Source of the DNA: Lysobacterales bacterium
GTDB taxonomy: Bacteria; Pseudomonadota; Gammaproteobacteria; Xanthomonadales; SZUA-36
Length of the DNA: 41,615 bases
Assembly: GCA_013002505.1 (NCBI GenBank)
Contig: JABDJL010000060.1
Coordinates: 1-41,615, forward strand
Direction of reading: 5' to 3'
Shown here: piece by piece, positions 27,225 to 37,700 of the stretch
How the letters are laid out: each line of letters starts with the position of its first letter
How positions within the stretch are numbered: the stretch's first letter is position 1
Made by a program: the position numbers and the translations under genes
The notes under the pieces: generated by a model
Told to the model about the DNA's origin: nothing
Database searches by the model: none
What the model saw: only the letters and a program-made list of their open reading frames with translations

Positions 27225-27830
27225 TCAATCCGCCGGGACAGGACGGTCAGTCCATGTCCGCGTCATGTCCACTTCGTACAGTTCGCTGACGCCACGTCCC
27301 AACACCACCACGTAGCCACGCTCATACTCGCTTTCAGGCATCGCTTCGACTTCGCATTGGCAGAGCATCGCAGCAAGTTCGGGTATCGTGTTGCTGTGTC
27401 CAAAAACGGCCGCGTCCGAGGCTGATTCGTGCAATGCCAAAACCAGGTCCCGCTGTGCGCGTGGGTCGTAGATATCTATTTCCAGGCCCAGTTTCTGCGC
27501 CAGGGGCAGGGCGGTTTGCATCGTTCGCTGATAGGGTGACGACCAAACCCGGCTAACGGCCACCGATGGCCGTGAAAGGTGTTCGCCAAGGTGCCTGGCC
27601 CGCGCGTGTCCCAGCTCAGTCAGTTGCGGGTCGGTTCCCGTCAATTTTTCCGCGTGCCGGTAAAGATGAACCGAAAACAGGTCACCGCGGGGGCCCTCGA
27701 ATTCAGGATTTGCGTCGCGCGGAAAAATTTCGACCTGTGCGGCTGAATCCGGTTCTGGCATCGCGGCTGGCTGACCGGCACAGGCGGCCACGCCCAGGGC
27801 GAGCATCAGCATCACCAGCCGCTTAATCAT
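27225..27830 (-). CDS. Histidine-phosphatase (SixA-like) lipoprotein
   Basis: Protein of 201 residues with a lipoprotein signal peptide (lipobox V-A-A-C, Cys17) and a short histidine-phosphatase domain. The catalytic motif is LYRHAEK (His59), followed by [12 protein letters not shown] and the second histidine in VFGHSNT (His145). RHAEK in place of RHGE and the small size resemble SixA-type and related minimal phosphatases, but an envelope lipoprotein is a different setting, so the substrate is unknown. Its ATG lies inside the prfA 3' end (8-base overlap), and its stop abuts the stop of the Lnb-like gene with no intervening base. Confidence 0.8.
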   Translation of the reverse strand: MIKRLVMLMLALGVAACAGQPAAMPEPDSAAQVEIFPRDANPEFEGPRGDLFSVHLYRHAEKLTGTDPQLTELGHARARHLGEHLSRPSVAVSRVWSSPYQRTMQTALPLAQKLGLEIDIYDPRAQRDLVLALHESASDAAVFGHSNTIPELAAMLCQCEVEAMPESEYERGYVVVLGRGVSELYEVDMTRTWTDRPVPAD

Positions 27831-28905
27831 CGAACTCGGCCAGGTTGCGCGCCTGGTCCTCGTGCTGCAGGGGTTCGATCAGCGCCTCAAGTCCGCCGGC
27901 CAGTATTTCATCCAGCTTGTAAAGGGTCAGGTTGATGCGGTGGTCAGTGACCCTTCCTTGCGGAAAGTTATAGGTTCGTATTCGCTGGGAACGGTCGCCC
28001 GAGCCTACCTGCAGCTTGCGCGACTCGGCCTGCTCCTCGGCCTGGCGGGATTGTTCCTGTTCGAGTATCCGCGACTGCAGCAATGACATGGCGCGCGCCT
28101 TGTTCTTGTGTTGCGAGCGCTCATCCTGGCATTCGACGACGATGCCGCTTGGCAAGTGGGTGATACGGATCGCCGAGTCGGTGGTATTGACATGTTGCCC
28201 GCCGGCGCCGGAGGCCCTGAAGGTATCGATCCGAAGCTCCGAAGGATTAATTTCAACCGAATCCACCTCGTCATTTTCGGGCAGGATGGCCACCGTGCAG
28301 GCTGACGTGTGAATGCGGCCCTGCGATTCGGTCTCGGGTACCCGTTGAACGCGGTGTGTGCCTGACTCGAATTTGAGGCGAGCGAATGCTCCGCGCCCTT
28401 CGATGCGCGCAACTACCTCCTTGTAGCCGCCGTGGTCGCCGTCGCTGGCGCTGAGAATTTCAAATTTCCAACCCTGGCGTTCGGCAAAGCGGCTGTACAT
28501 GCGCAAAAGGTTCCCGGCAAACAGGGCGGCCTCGTCACCGCCGGTACCCGCCCGGACTTCGAGAAAGATGTTCTTATCGTCATCGGGGTCTTTTGGCAGG
28601 AGGTGAAGCCGCAGTTCTTCTTCCAGCTTTTCCATCTGGCCCGCGGCCCTGGCAATTTCCTCCTCGGCCAGCGCCTTCATGTCCGGATCCGCGTCCTGCA
28701 TCATTTTCTTCGCCTCACCGGCGGCGAGCGCGCTTTGCTTCCAGGCTTGCCATGACTGCATTGGACCCTCAAGTTGCGAATATTCAACCGACAGTTTGCG
28801 GAATCGGTTTTGGTCGGACATGACTTCGGGCTGGGACAACAGCATGGCAATCTCTTCGAAGCGCGCTTCGACCTGCTGCAGTTTTTGCTGAATGCTTTGT
28901 TTCAT
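27823..28905 (-). CDS. prfA: Peptide chain release factor 1
   Basis: Class I release factor of 360 residues that reads UAA and UAG stop codons. The codon-recognition tripeptide Pro-x-Thr is P190-E191-T192, and the peptidyl-hydrolysis motif is G235-G236-Q237 within [19 protein letters not shown]. The length is exactly that of the family. Its start overlaps the hemA stop by four bases, the standard hemA-prfA arrangement of gammaproteobacteria. Downstream one would expect prmC, which methylates the GGQ glutamine, but a phosphatase-like lipoprotein gene is found instead. Confidence 0.96.
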   Translation of the reverse strand: MKQSIQQKLQQVEARFEEIAMLLSQPEVMSDQNRFRKLSVEYSQLEGPMQSWQAWKQSALAAGEAKKMMQDADPDMKALAEEEIARAAGQMEKLEEELRLHLLPKDPDDDKNIFLEVRAGTGGDEAALFAGNLLRMYSRFAERQGWKFEILSASDGDHGGYKEVVARIEGRGAFARLKFESGTHRVQRVPETESQGRIHTSACTVAILPENDEVDSVEINPSELRIDTFRASGAGGQHVNTTDSAIRITHLPSGIVVECQDERSQHKNKARAMSLLQSRILEQEQSRQAEEQAESRKLQVGSGDRSQRIRTYNFPQGRVTDHRINLTLYKLDEILAGGLEALIEPLQHEDQARNLAEFDD

Positions 28906-30191
28906 GACGACGACGAATCCTCGTCTTCATCGACCGGTTCCAAGCCGGCATCGAACAACCAGTCGGCGGCCTTGAGCATGTCGTAATTTTCCTCTTCTGC
29001 CGCTTCGCGAAGCCGCTTGGTTGGGCCGTGCAGAATCCGGTGGGTCAGCGTGTTGGCCATCTGGTTTACGACCTGTTCCGGATCGTTTCCTGCCTGCAGT
29101 TGCCTGACGGCGCGCATGGCCAGTGATTCACCATTGTGCTCCGCGTGGTTACGCAGGCGATGCAGGGAGTCCGCTGCGCGCGCGCCATGCAACCAGCGCA
29201 TGAACTCGAGCACTGATTCTGACACGCTGTGACGGGCCGATTCCGCGGCCCGCGTGCGCTCGTGACGGTTTTCATCGGCCACCTGCTGCAGGTCGTCAAT
29301 GGTGTACAGGTAAGCGCCGTCTATTTCAGCAGCCGCGGACTCGACATCTCTCGGTACGGCGATATCGACCAGGAACATCGGCTTGCGTCGCCGCTTGACC
29401 ATCGCTGCCTTGACCGCATCGGATGTGATGATGGGCATTTTGCTGGCCGTTGACGAAATGACTATATCGGCTCCTGCAAGCACATTTTGAAGCTGGTCTA
29501 GCGCAATGGCTTCGGCGTTGAACTGGCTGGCGAGGGTTTGTGCATTTTCAGGACTGCGATTGACGATCACCAGCCGGGTCACGCCCTGTTGGACAAAATG
29601 GCGGCCACATAACTCGATCATCTCACCGGCACCGACCATCAGTACCGTTTTACTGGCCAGGTGGCCGAATATCTGTTTTGCGAGAACCGTGGCAATGTAT
29701 GCCACGGAAACCGGGTGCGTGGCGATTCCGGTTTCGTTGCGAACCTGCTTGCCCGTGGCGAAGGCCCGTTGGAACAGGCGGTCGGTGATTTTGCCTAGAC
29801 TTCCGGCCTCACGGGCCGCGCGCCACGCGGTTTTCAGTTGACCGAGTATCTGCGGTTCCCCAAGAACCAGCGAGTCCAGGCCGGCTGCGACGTGAAACAG
29901 GTGGGATACGGCTTCCTGGTTGCGGTAGTGGTAGAAATACTCGCCGGCAAGGTTTGCTTCGATGCCGGAATGCTTCAGGAGCCAATCAAGGACGGCTCGC
30001 GTGTCATCCGGAGACACCAGCGCATAAACTTCAGTGCGGTTACAAGTGCTGACCACGACCGCTTCTTCGACTGCCGGCAGGGCATCTATGGCGCGCGCCG
30101 CCAGGATGCAGTCCTGCCCCGTAAAAGCCACGCGTTCACGCACTTCCAGTGGAGCTGTTTTATGGCTAATTCCGACAGCGATTAATGGCAT
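28902..30191 (-). CDS. hemA: Glutamyl-tRNA reductase
   Basis: First enzyme of the C5 pathway to heme: it reduces glutamyl-tRNA to glutamate-1-semialdehyde with NADPH. From ATG 30191 the protein has 429 residues. The catalytic Cys50 is in [10 protein letters not shown], and the substrate-binding [13 protein letters not shown] is at the very N-terminus. An NADPH motif ([14 protein letters not shown]) and a C-terminal dimerisation helix region follow. The frame extends to 30260, but homology starts at [10 protein letters not shown]. It is co-transcribed with prfA and divergent from the TPR lipoprotein gene, as in Pseudomonas. Confidence 0.95.
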   Translation of the reverse strand: MPLIAVGISHKTAPLEVRERVAFTGQDCILAARAIDALPAVEEAVVVSTCNRTEVYALVSPDDTRAVLDWLLKHSGIEANLAGEYFYHYRNQEAVSHLFHVAAGLDSLVLGEPQILGQLKTAWRAAREAGSLGKITDRLFQRAFATGKQVRNETGIATHPVSVAYIATVLAKQIFGHLASKTVLMVGAGEMIELCGRHFVQQGVTRLVIVNRSPENAQTLASQFNAEAIALDQLQNVLAGADIVISSTASKMPIITSDAVKAAMVKRRRKPMFLVDIAVPRDVESAAAEIDGAYLYTIDDLQQVADENRHERTRAAESARHSVSESVLEFMRWLHGARAADSLHRLRNHAEHNGESLAMRAVRQLQAGNDPEQVVNQMANTLTHRILHGPTKRLREAAEEENYDMLKAADWLFDAGLEPVDEDEDSSSS

Positions 30192-30231
30192 GGCCTGATC
30201 AGGTTGGGGCGTTTCCGGGCAAAGCGGAAAG

Positions 30232-30260
30232 ATTCTGCGGAATGCGACGGTCAATATCAA
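30232..30260 (-). promoter_or_regulatory. Putative sigma-70 promoter of hemA-prfA
   Basis: On the minus strand TTGATA (30260-30255) is followed after 17 bases by CAGAAT (30237-30232), matching consensus at 5 of 6 and 4 of 6 positions. A start near 30225 would give a leader of about 34 bases before the hemA ATG. This is a pattern match only. Confidence 0.4.
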
Positions 30261-30342
30261 GCATGTGGCCTATCACCAAAATGCTAAATTTCCACCGCTG
30301 CGGGGATTGGTTCGAACCACTCAAACGCGTATCCTTGTCAAC

Positions 30343-32094
30343 ATGAACCTGACCTATTGTTTCACGAATTGCACACGCCCATTCGCTTTGCTTGCCCTCG
30401 TATTCCTTCTCGGCTGCCAGGCCGTTCCCGTGACGGTGGAATCACAGGCAGAGGACGTGAATTCCGCGGACGCAGAGAGCGCTGCCCCGGAATACGAAGC
30501 ACCGCCGGTAAACGCCGATGTCATGTACCGGGTTATGTCAGGTGAAGTGCTCGGTGCAGACGGGCTGACTTCCGAAGCGGCTTACGAATATCTCGAAGCG
30601 GCCATGAACTCCGAAGACCCGGCGATTGCCGCACGCGCCACGAGAATTGCGTTGGCGGCCCAGGAATTTCAACTGGCCGCCATGGCTGCTGACCGCTGGG
30701 CGCTGCTGAAGCCAGACAGCATCGATGCACGCCAGACCGCAGCGCGGACCATGCTCGTGGTCGGCGACTACGCGGGCGCTGAGCACCAGCTCAGTGAATT
30801 ACTGGTCATCATGCAGCACGACCTCGCCCGGGCGTGGAGCCTCGTTGCGGATATATTGTCGAACGGCGCCAACCCGGAAAAAACCGGGCAATTGGTCAAC
30901 AATCTTGTTGAAATTCATGACGCAGAACGGGTTCCAGATGCGATTTTTGCGCGCAGCGTGATCGCCGGCCGCGGCGGCGAATTGCAACGGTCCATGACGC
31001 TCGCGGATGAGGCGCTGGCAATCGACCCGTCACGCGCTGACATCCATGCCTGGTCTGGCAGGCTGGCCGTCAATCTTGACCAGCAGGACAAGGCCCTCGG
31101 CCATTATCGCGCAGCATGGGAATTGCGCCCGGCCGATCGCAGGATCGTCATGGCTTACGCCGAATTATTGCGCCGCAACGACCAGTCCGACGAGGCGCAG
31201 GAGGCATTGGCGACACTCGACGACAGTCCTGAAACCCGATTTGCGCGAATCGCGTTTGCATTGGATTCAAACCACCAGGACCTTGCTGTCGAGTTGTATC
31301 GCGAATTTGAACTTGCCGGATACAGTGATGGCGATGAAGCCGCTTTCCAGGCAGCCCAGGCGGCCGAACTGCTGGGCTTGTCCGATGAAGCGATCGGCTG
31401 GTATGCAAATGTGTCAGGCGGACCCCGTTTGCTGGTGGCATCCCTGCGTCGCGCCTACCTGACTGCAGACAATGGAGATGTGGACGGAGCGCGCCGGTTG
31501 CTGTCTGAATTGCGCGACTCCGAGGGTAACGAATTTCGCAGTGAATCCTTTATCGCCGAAAGCGAAATACTGGTGAATGCTGGGCGCCCTGAAGAGGCAT
31601 TGGGCTTGTTACAGCAAACCGTGCGGGAACACCAGCCCGACACGCGTCTGCTTTACAGCAGGGCGATGCTCAGTGTTCAGCTGGAAAAACTCGATGACGC
31701 CGAAAGAGATCTTCGGCGCATCATTGAAATCGAGCCAGACAACGCCACTGCGCTTAATGCGCTGGGCTACACGCTGGCCGACCGAACCGACCGGTTCGAA
31801 GAGGCGGCCCGCCTGATCGAGGCGGCTTACGAACTGGAGCCTGAAGAATCTTCGGTGATCGACAGCATGGGGTGGGTGGCATTCCGCCTGGGCCGCATGG
31901 ACGAAGCGGAGCGCTATCTCCGCGATGCATGGTCGCGAGATCGCAACGCCGAAATTGGCGCACACCTCGGTGAAGTGTTGTGGGTCAACGAACGCTACGA
32001 CGAGGCCAGGGAGATATGGACTGACGCGCTGCAGGTTGATCCGCAAAATGCAGTACTGACTGAAACCCTTGAACGCTTCGGGGTAGATCTCTGA
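30343..32094 (+). CDS. Tetratricopeptide-repeat lipoprotein (PA4667-like)
   Basis: Protein of 583 residues with a lipoprotein signal peptide (lipobox L-L-G-C, Cys25) followed by a short acidic linker and successive helical TPR units across the rest. The clearest units are near the C-terminus, with patterns such as ALNALGYTLADRTDRFEEA and SVIDSMGWVAFRLGRMDEA. It corresponds by position and type to the TPR protein between hemA and lolB in Pseudomonas aeruginosa. Such proteins serve as scaffolds; its partner is unknown. ATG 30343 is preferred over the frame opening at 30265 because it starts the signal peptide. A TTGGTT-17-TATCCT promoter-like match lies just before the ATG, but it is weak. Confidence 0.88.
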   Translation: MNLTYCFTNCTRPFALLALVFLLGCQAVPVTVESQAEDVNSADAESAAPEYEAPPVNADVMYRVMSGEVLGADGLTSEAAYEYLEAAMNSEDPAIAARATRIALAAQEFQLAAMAADRWALLKPDSIDARQTAARTMLVVGDYAGAEHQLSELLVIMQHDLARAWSLVADILSNGANPEKTGQLVNNLVEIHDAERVPDAIFARSVIAGRGGELQRSMTLADEALAIDPSRADIHAWSGRLAVNLDQQDKALGHYRAAWELRPADRRIVMAYAELLRRNDQSDEAQEALATLDDSPETRFARIAFALDSNHQDLAVELYREFELAGYSDGDEAAFQAAQAAELLGLSDEAIGWYANVSGGPRLLVASLRRAYLTADNGDVDGARRLLSELRDSEGNEFRSESFIAESEILVNAGRPEEALGLLQQTVREHQPDTRLLYSRAMLSVQLEKLDDAERDLRRIIEIEPDNATALNALGYTLADRTDRFEEAARLIEAAYELEPEESSVIDSMGWVAFRLGRMDEAERYLRDAWSRDRNAEIGAHLGEVLWVNERYDEAREIWTDALQVDPQNAVLTETLERFGVDL

Positions 32095-32732
32095 GACACT
32101 TTCTGTCCCTGCACCGAAGCCTCGCGCCTGGCCTGATCCTGTTGTTGCTGCTGGCGGGCTGCTCCGCCAGCCCCAAGCGGGCAGAACCCAATGCGGCAGA
32201 AATCGCATTGTTCGAGGCCCGGCAGACTTCCCTGTCCAGAATCGATGCTTGGAAGTTGAGTGGCCGGCTTTCGATTGACGACGGCAGCGATGGCGGCAGC
32301 GGACGCCTGCAATGGACGGTCGCCGGTCCGGTCTACGACCTGTCCTTTCGTGGCGCGCTCGGGAAAGGCGCCTGGCAATTACATATTGAACCGGGCATGG
32401 CTGAACTCAGGAAGGCGGACGGTAGCGTGGTGCTGGCCGACAGCGCTGAACAACTGGTCGTTTCAGAGCTGGGCTGGTCGATTCCCGTTCCGGCCCTGCG
32501 CTGGTGGGTGCTCGGCCTGACCGCTCCCGGGCCGGTCAGGGGCCTCGAATTGGACGAGATGGGCCGGGCCGAACGGTTCGAACAATTCGGCTGGCAGGTT
32601 TCATACAATCGATACGATGATGAATCCGGTCACGATATTCCCGCCCGGCTGGACGCGACGTACGACGAACGGCGGGTCAAACTTGCCATCGCTTCCTGGC
32701 AAGAGCAGCGTCACGATGAAACAAGACCCTGA
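32091..32732 (+). CDS. lolB: Outer-membrane lipoprotein receptor LolB (start codon unusual)
   Basis: Outer-membrane lipoprotein that accepts lipoproteins from LolA and inserts them into the inner leaflet. The mature domain has the LolB pattern: WKLSGRLSI, a beta-sheet GRLQWTVAGPVYDLSF, and PALRWWVLGL. The frame has no ATG or GTG between the stop at 32070-32072 and the lipobox. The first TTG, at 32142, leaves only six residues before the lipobox cysteine (M-L-L-L-A-G-C). Starting at CTG 32091 gives a full signal peptide with Arg/His residues, a hydrophobic core and LLAGC (Cys24), 213 residues in all. It also forms a CTGA overlap with the stop of the TPR gene. A sequencing error is the alternative. 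The 3' end overlaps ispE by 17 bases. Confidence 0.82.
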   Translation: MRHFLSLHRSLAPGLILLLLLAGCSASPKRAEPNAAEIALFEARQTSLSRIDAWKLSGRLSIDDGSDGGSGRLQWTVAGPVYDLSFRGALGKGAWQLHIEPGMAELRKADGSVVLADSAEQLVVSELGWSIPVPALRWWVLGLTAPGPVRGLELDEMGRAERFEQFGWQVSYNRYDDESGHDIPARLDATYDERRVKLAIASWQEQRHDETRP

Positions 32733-33606
32733 AAAACTTTGGCCGGCCCCGGCCAAGCTGAACCTGTTTTTGCACATTACGGGCCGTCTTGAATCTGGCT
32801 ACCATCGCCTGCAGACGCTGTTTCAGCTGCTTGACTGGGGCGATGAAATCGCCATTGCCGCGACTGGCGATCCGGGCATAAGAAGGACCACACAGATTGC
32901 CGGTGTATCCGAACAGGATGATTTGAGCCTGAAGGCGGCACGGCTGCTCAAGGCAGAATGTGGTTGCAGTCAGGGTGCGACAATCGAAGTCAGGAAAAAC
33001 ATTCCCATAGGTGCCGGCCTGGGCGGGGGCAGTTCTGATGCAGCGACCGTTTTGCATGCCCTGAACGAACTCTGGGGCTGCAAAGTACCGGACCGTGACC
33101 TGGCCCGGATGGGTTTGAAGTTGGGTGCAGACGTGCCTTTGTTTCTAAAAGGCCGTAGCGCCTGGGCAGAGGGGGTCGGTGAGAAACTCAGCCCGGTGGC
33201 ACTCGGCTCAAACTGGTTTGTACTCTTAATGCCCGGTTTCCGGGTAGCCACGGCCGAGGTGTTTGCAGCCCCAGGGTTACCGCGAAATACGCAGCCCATC
33301 CAATGGGCCGACTATCGCTACGAGACAAGCCGCAATGATTGCCAGGGATCGGCTGTCAATCTTCACCCGCAGCTGGGCAGAATTATTGACGAGGTGTCGG
33401 AATTCGGGAATTGGCGGATGACCGGAACCGGAAGCGCTATTTTTTTGCCCGCGCAGGATGAAATTCATGCCGATACGGTCACACAGGAATTGAAATGCCG
33501 ATATAATGTGCGCGCCGTCAGGGGTGTAGATCGCTCACCTCTGCTCGATATGGGTATTGGGGATAGCCTGGACGGCAATTATCCGGACAAGAATGCACCA
33601 GGATAA
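32716..33606 (+). CDS. ispE: 4-diphosphocytidyl-2-C-methyl-D-erythritol kinase
   Basis: GHMP-family kinase of 296 residues in the MEP pathway to isoprenoids; it phosphorylates the 2-hydroxyl of CDP-methylerythritol. Motifs are WPAPAKLNLFLHITGR at the N-terminus, the ATP-binding loop IPIGAGLGGGSSDAA, and the C-terminal RMTGTGSAIF (normally MSGSGSCVF-like). The frame extends to 32617, but ATG 32716 begins just before the conserved Pro-Ala-Pro-Ala-Lys-Leu-Asn. It overlaps the end of lolB, indicating an operon TPR-lolB-ispE. Confidence 0.94.
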   Translation: MKQDPEKLWPAPAKLNLFLHITGRLESGYHRLQTLFQLLDWGDEIAIAATGDPGIRRTTQIAGVSEQDDLSLKAARLLKAECGCSQGATIEVRKNIPIGAGLGGGSSDAATVLHALNELWGCKVPDRDLARMGLKLGADVPLFLKGRSAWAEGVGEKLSPVALGSNWFVLLMPGFRVATAEVFAAPGLPRNTQPIQWADYRYETSRNDCQGSAVNLHPQLGRIIDEVSEFGNWRMTGTGSAIFLPAQDEIHADTVTQELKCRYNVRAVRGVDRSPLLDMGIGDSLDGNYPDKNAPG

Positions 33607-33611
33607 TCTGC

Positions 33612-33688
33612 TGGGACGTCGCCAAGCTGGTTAAGGCACGGGGTTTTGATCCCCGCATTCGCAGGTTCGAATCCTGCCGTCCCAGCCA
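33612..33688 (+). tRNA. tRNA-Gln (anticodon TTG)
   Basis: A complete cloverleaf of 77 bases with encoded CCA. The acceptor stem TGGGACG pairs with CGTCCCA, beginning with the U1-A72 pair typical of tRNA-Gln. The D-arm reads GCCAAGCTGGTTAAGGC. The anticodon stem pairs CGGGG with CCCCG around TTTTGAT, giving anticodon TTG for CAA codons. The T-arm has GGTTCGAATCC. It lies between ispE and prs, the same position as in Pseudomonas. Confidence 0.97.
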
Positions 33689-33736
33689 ATTTTGCCGACG
33701 CGATCGGTAATTTATCGCAACCAGGGAACTGACAAC

Positions 33737-34690
33737 GTGGCCAATCCGTCCATGATGGTTTTTTCAGGTAACGCTAACCTGCGGCTGGCTTCTGATATTG
33801 CCCATGAACTGGGTGTACCGATGGGCAAGGCGATTGTTGGACGATTCAGCGACGGCGAAGTCATGGTCGAGATCATGGAAAACATTCGCGCCCGCGATGT
33901 GTACGTGATCCAGCCAACCTGTGCGCCCGCTGCCGAAAACTTCATGGAATTGCTGGTCATGGTGGACGCGCTTAAGCGCGCCTCCGCGACACGCGTGACC
34001 GCGGTCATTCCGTATTTCGGGTATGCGCGCCAGGACCGCAGGCCACGTTCTGCAAGGGTTCCGATTACCGCCAAGGTCGCAGCCAAGATGATCAGTGCCG
34101 TTGGCACCGATCGTGTCGTCACGATTGACCTCCATGCTGACCAGATCCAGGGATTCTTCGATATCCCCGTCGATAATGTTTACGCCTCACCACTGGTGCT
34201 GGCTGATGTCTGGCAACGCCAGCAGGGCATGCCGTTGACCGTGGTGTCACCGGATGTGGGGGGCGTGGTTCGCGCGCGCGCCATCGCAAAGCGTCTCGAG
34301 GCCGACCTCGCCATCATTGACAAGCGCCGTCCGCGCGCCAACGTCGCCACCGTGATGAATATCATCGGCGAGGTCGAAGGCAAATGCTGCGTGCTGGTCG
34401 ATGACATGGTGGACACTGCAGGGACCCTGTGTACCGCGGCTGGCGCACTCAAGGAACAAGGCGCTATCAAGGTCATTGCCCATTGCGTACACCCTGTACT
34501 GTCCGGCCCGGCCATTTCAAATATCGAAAACTCCGAAATGGACGAACTGGTTGTGACCGATACCATTCCACTGAGCGAAGCCGCGCGGCATTGCGGCAAA
34601 ATCCGGCAACTGAGCGTTGCGCAAATGCTCGCCGAGACGATGCGCCGCATGTCGGCCGGTGAATCGGTCAGTTCGCTGTACGTGGATTGA
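33737..34690 (+). CDS. prs: Ribose-phosphate pyrophosphokinase
   Basis: Makes PRPP from ribose-5-phosphate and ATP for purine, pyrimidine, NAD, histidine and tryptophan synthesis. The 317-residue protein shows [12 protein letters not shown] at the start, the ATP-binding [18 protein letters not shown] flexible region, [13 protein letters not shown] with metal and ATP ligands, and the PRPP-binding loop [16 protein letters not shown] 33737 (V-A-N-P-S-M-M-V-F) is taken as start; ATG 33752 is possible, and the frame opening at 33692 is only 3 bases from the tRNA and unlikely. In many relatives rplY and pth follow; here a long secreted-protein gene does. Confidence 0.95.
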   Translation: MANPSMMVFSGNANLRLASDIAHELGVPMGKAIVGRFSDGEVMVEIMENIRARDVYVIQPTCAPAAENFMELLVMVDALKRASATRVTAVIPYFGYARQDRRPRSARVPITAKVAAKMISAVGTDRVVTIDLHADQIQGFFDIPVDNVYASPLVLADVWQRQQGMPLTVVSPDVGGVVRARAIAKRLEADLAIIDKRRPRANVATVMNIIGEVEGKCCVLVDDMVDTAGTLCTAAGALKEQGAIKVIAHCVHPVLSGPAISNIENSEMDELVVTDTIPLSEAARHCGKIRQLSVAQMLAETMRRMSAGESVSSLYVD

Positions 34691-34731
34691 GCCTCTTCCG
34701 GTATTCACAATTTCAGCGCCATACCCGGCGA

Positions 34732-34761
34732 TTGGTAACAATTCCTTGAAATACTTATAAT
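34732..34761 (+). promoter_or_regulatory. Putative sigma-70 promoter of the multidomain hydrolase gene
   Basis: TTGGTA (34732-34737) and a perfect TATAAT (34756-34761) are 18 bases apart. Transcription would start near 34768, about 30 bases before the ATG at 34799. The purine-rich AAGGGG lies only one base before that ATG, which is unusually close for a ribosome-binding site. No other ATG, GTG or TTG in this frame lies between the promoter and 34799. Confidence 0.5.
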
Positions 34762-34798
34762 TCGAGGGGTTGAGGTTAGGGATGGCCCGGTAAGGGGA

Positions 34799-37700
34799 AT
34801 GGAAAGCACCCGCTTTGCACTTAAGTCAGTCCTGCTGTTGCTCATTGCTACGATTTGGAGCAGCGTCGCCGTTGGGCAGGTCAATCACCAGATCAAGGTC
34901 GATCATTTCGGCTATCGCCCGGGTGACCTGAAGCTCGCTATTGTCAGCGCAAATCCGGGCGCCAGCGTCCAGCTGCGCGATACCAGCAATACCGTGGTTT
35001 ACACGATTCCGGCTGACGGCGGCAGCATTACTTCAATGGGGAATGACGGCCTGCCGTCCGGTGATGACGTGTGGTGGGTTGATTTCAGCGCATTTTCCAC
35101 ACCCGGAACCTATCACGTGTACAGCCCGACGCTTAGCGGGCAATCCTACGACTTCGAGATCCGCGAGAATATTTACAACGAGGTCGTGCGTACCGCGATG
35201 CGCACTTTTTACCTGCAGCGATGCAATACTGAAAAGACAACAGAGTTCGCAGGCGACTGGGCCGACCCGGCACAGTGCCACATGACCGATGTCCTGACCG
35301 AACAGGCGTCTGGCCATACCGATCACGGCGATTTCGATCTGACCGGTGGCTGGCACGATGCCGGCGATTACAACAAGTACGTGTGGAGGGCGGTTTCAAC
35401 AGCCGTTGTCCCCTTGTTGCGTGCTCATGCAGACAACCCCGGTGTGTTTCATGACGGCGATCTGAATATCCCGGAATCAGGCAATGGGGTTCCCGATGTC
35501 CTGGATGAAATCCGCTACGAGCTGGACTGGATGCTCAAAATGCAGTTGCCCGACGGCTCGGTGCTGCACCAGATGCACGTGCCCGGGTTTGCGTGGGATT
35601 CACCACCCAGCGCAGACACCAATGTGCGCTACTACCACGATCCTAACAACGAAAGCGCGGCGGTGTTTGCCGGAACACTGGCGCACGCTTCCAGGGTATT
35701 CGATTCCATCGGGGAGACGGCTTACGCAGCGACCCTGGAATCCGCAGCCCTGGATGCCTGGGCCTGGCTGGAGCCGCGAGCAGCCGATCCGGACGCCGCG
35801 ATACACGAAGTCAAGGCCTGGGCAGCCGCGGAGATATTCGCCACAGACAACACCCAGACTTCGGCCAGGACCTTTGTCGACAATTTTTATCCGGGCCAAT
35901 GGTCCGGGACCTATTTCAATCCGACCCGATACGACTCTCACGCCGCGATTACCTACATCCAGACACCGGGTGCGACGGCTGCGGTCGTGGCCAACATGCG
36001 TTCGGCGATGTCGGCCCAGGTCAACGACATTTTTTCCAACAACGACCTTTATCGCAATGGGATGCCGAGCTGGGCCTATCACTGGGGGTCCAACACACCA
36101 AGGGCCAATTACGGCTTGTTCCTGTTGATTGCGGACAAGCTTGGAGAGCGAGGTTCGTACACCTCCGCGGATCTGCGTGAACATGCGCTCGATTTTTTGC
36201 ATTTTTTCCACGGACAAAACGCCATCAACATGCTGTACCTGTCCAATATGCATGCCCTGGGCGGCGAGCATTCTTCATGGCAGTTCTACCACGGCTGGTT
36301 TGGTAATTCAGGCGACCCGGATTCGACAAGCAATTTCTTTGGCAAACCGACCGGCATCATCGAACCGGATTACCCCTATTTCAAAGGTACCGACAATCAC
36401 GGTATTGGTGACAACAAGTCTTCAACTTATGGACCGGCTCCCGGATTTGTTCCAGGCGGCCCCAATGCGGGTTACTCCGGTGATGCGGTGCCGCCGGGGA
36501 GCGCGGGCAATTACAACCGCTATTACCGGGACTGGGCCGACCAGGCTGTCTGGACCGTTCAGAGCTGGGAAATTACCGAATCATCTATCGGCTACCAGGG
36601 CCCTTACGTGGCCCTGGGCGCCCACTTCATGGAACCCAATGTCGCGCCGGTTGCAGCCTTTACCTATGCCGATACCGGCCTGAGCGTCAGCTACTCGGAC
36701 ACCTCGACCGACAGTGATGGCGGTATCGTGGCATGGCAATGGGATTTTGGCGATGGTGGTTCTTCGACAAACCAGCACCCGGTGCACGTTTATGCTTCAC
36801 CGGGCACCTACAGCGTGCAGCTGATAGCGCAGGACGACGAAGGGGCAATGCATTCGGTCAGTCAGGACGTTACCGTGAGCGCGACGGCGACACTGGTCAC
36901 GCGAGGTCCCTACCTGCAAACCCTGGCTCCGGACAGCATCATCGTGCGCTGGCGAACAGACCTGGCGACGGACTCAGTGGTCCGTTATGGCACCAGTGCC
37001 GGCAACCTGAACATGATCGAAACTGTTGCCGGATCGCAAACAGAGCATACGGTGCCGCTAACCGGACTCAGCAGTTACCAACAGTATTTCTACTCGGTGG
37101 GGGAATCGGCCGGAGCGATCGCCGGCGACGCCAGCTACCACTTTACGACCGCACCGACACCGGGCACGGCCGTGCCAACCCGGTTCTGGGTGCTGGGTGA
37201 CTCGGGCACCAACACGGCGGCACAGACTTCGCATGTCGGCAAGGCGATTGCCGTGCGCGATGCGTTTGAATCCTGGACGTCTGGTACACCCGCTGATTTC
37301 ATAGTGATGCTCGGCGATAACGCCTACTACGACGGTTTTGACCACGAATACCAGGAAGCCGTGTTCGAAACCTACCCCGAGCAATTGAGGCGCTTACCGG
37401 TTTGGTCGGCGCTGGGTAATCACGATGGTCACCAGGCCAATTCGAACACCCAGTCGGGCCCTTACTACGACATATTTGATTTCCCGACTGGCGGAGAGGC
37501 GGGTGGACTGGCTTCGGGCACCGAAGCCTACTATTCATTCGACTACGGCAATATCCACTTCGTTGTGCTGGATTCCTACGAAACCGATACGTCCCCGGGC
37601 GGCACCATGATGACCTGGCTGGAGAGCGATCTGGCGACCAATGACAAACCCTGGGTTATCGCGTTCTGGCATCATCCGCCCTATACCTTTGGTTCGCATA

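Noticed and set aside
30307-30335. A TTGGTT-17-TATCCT promoter-like match ahead of the TPR lipoprotein gene
   Set aside because: The implied transcription start falls on the ATG itself, and the hexamers match weakly, so I did not call it.
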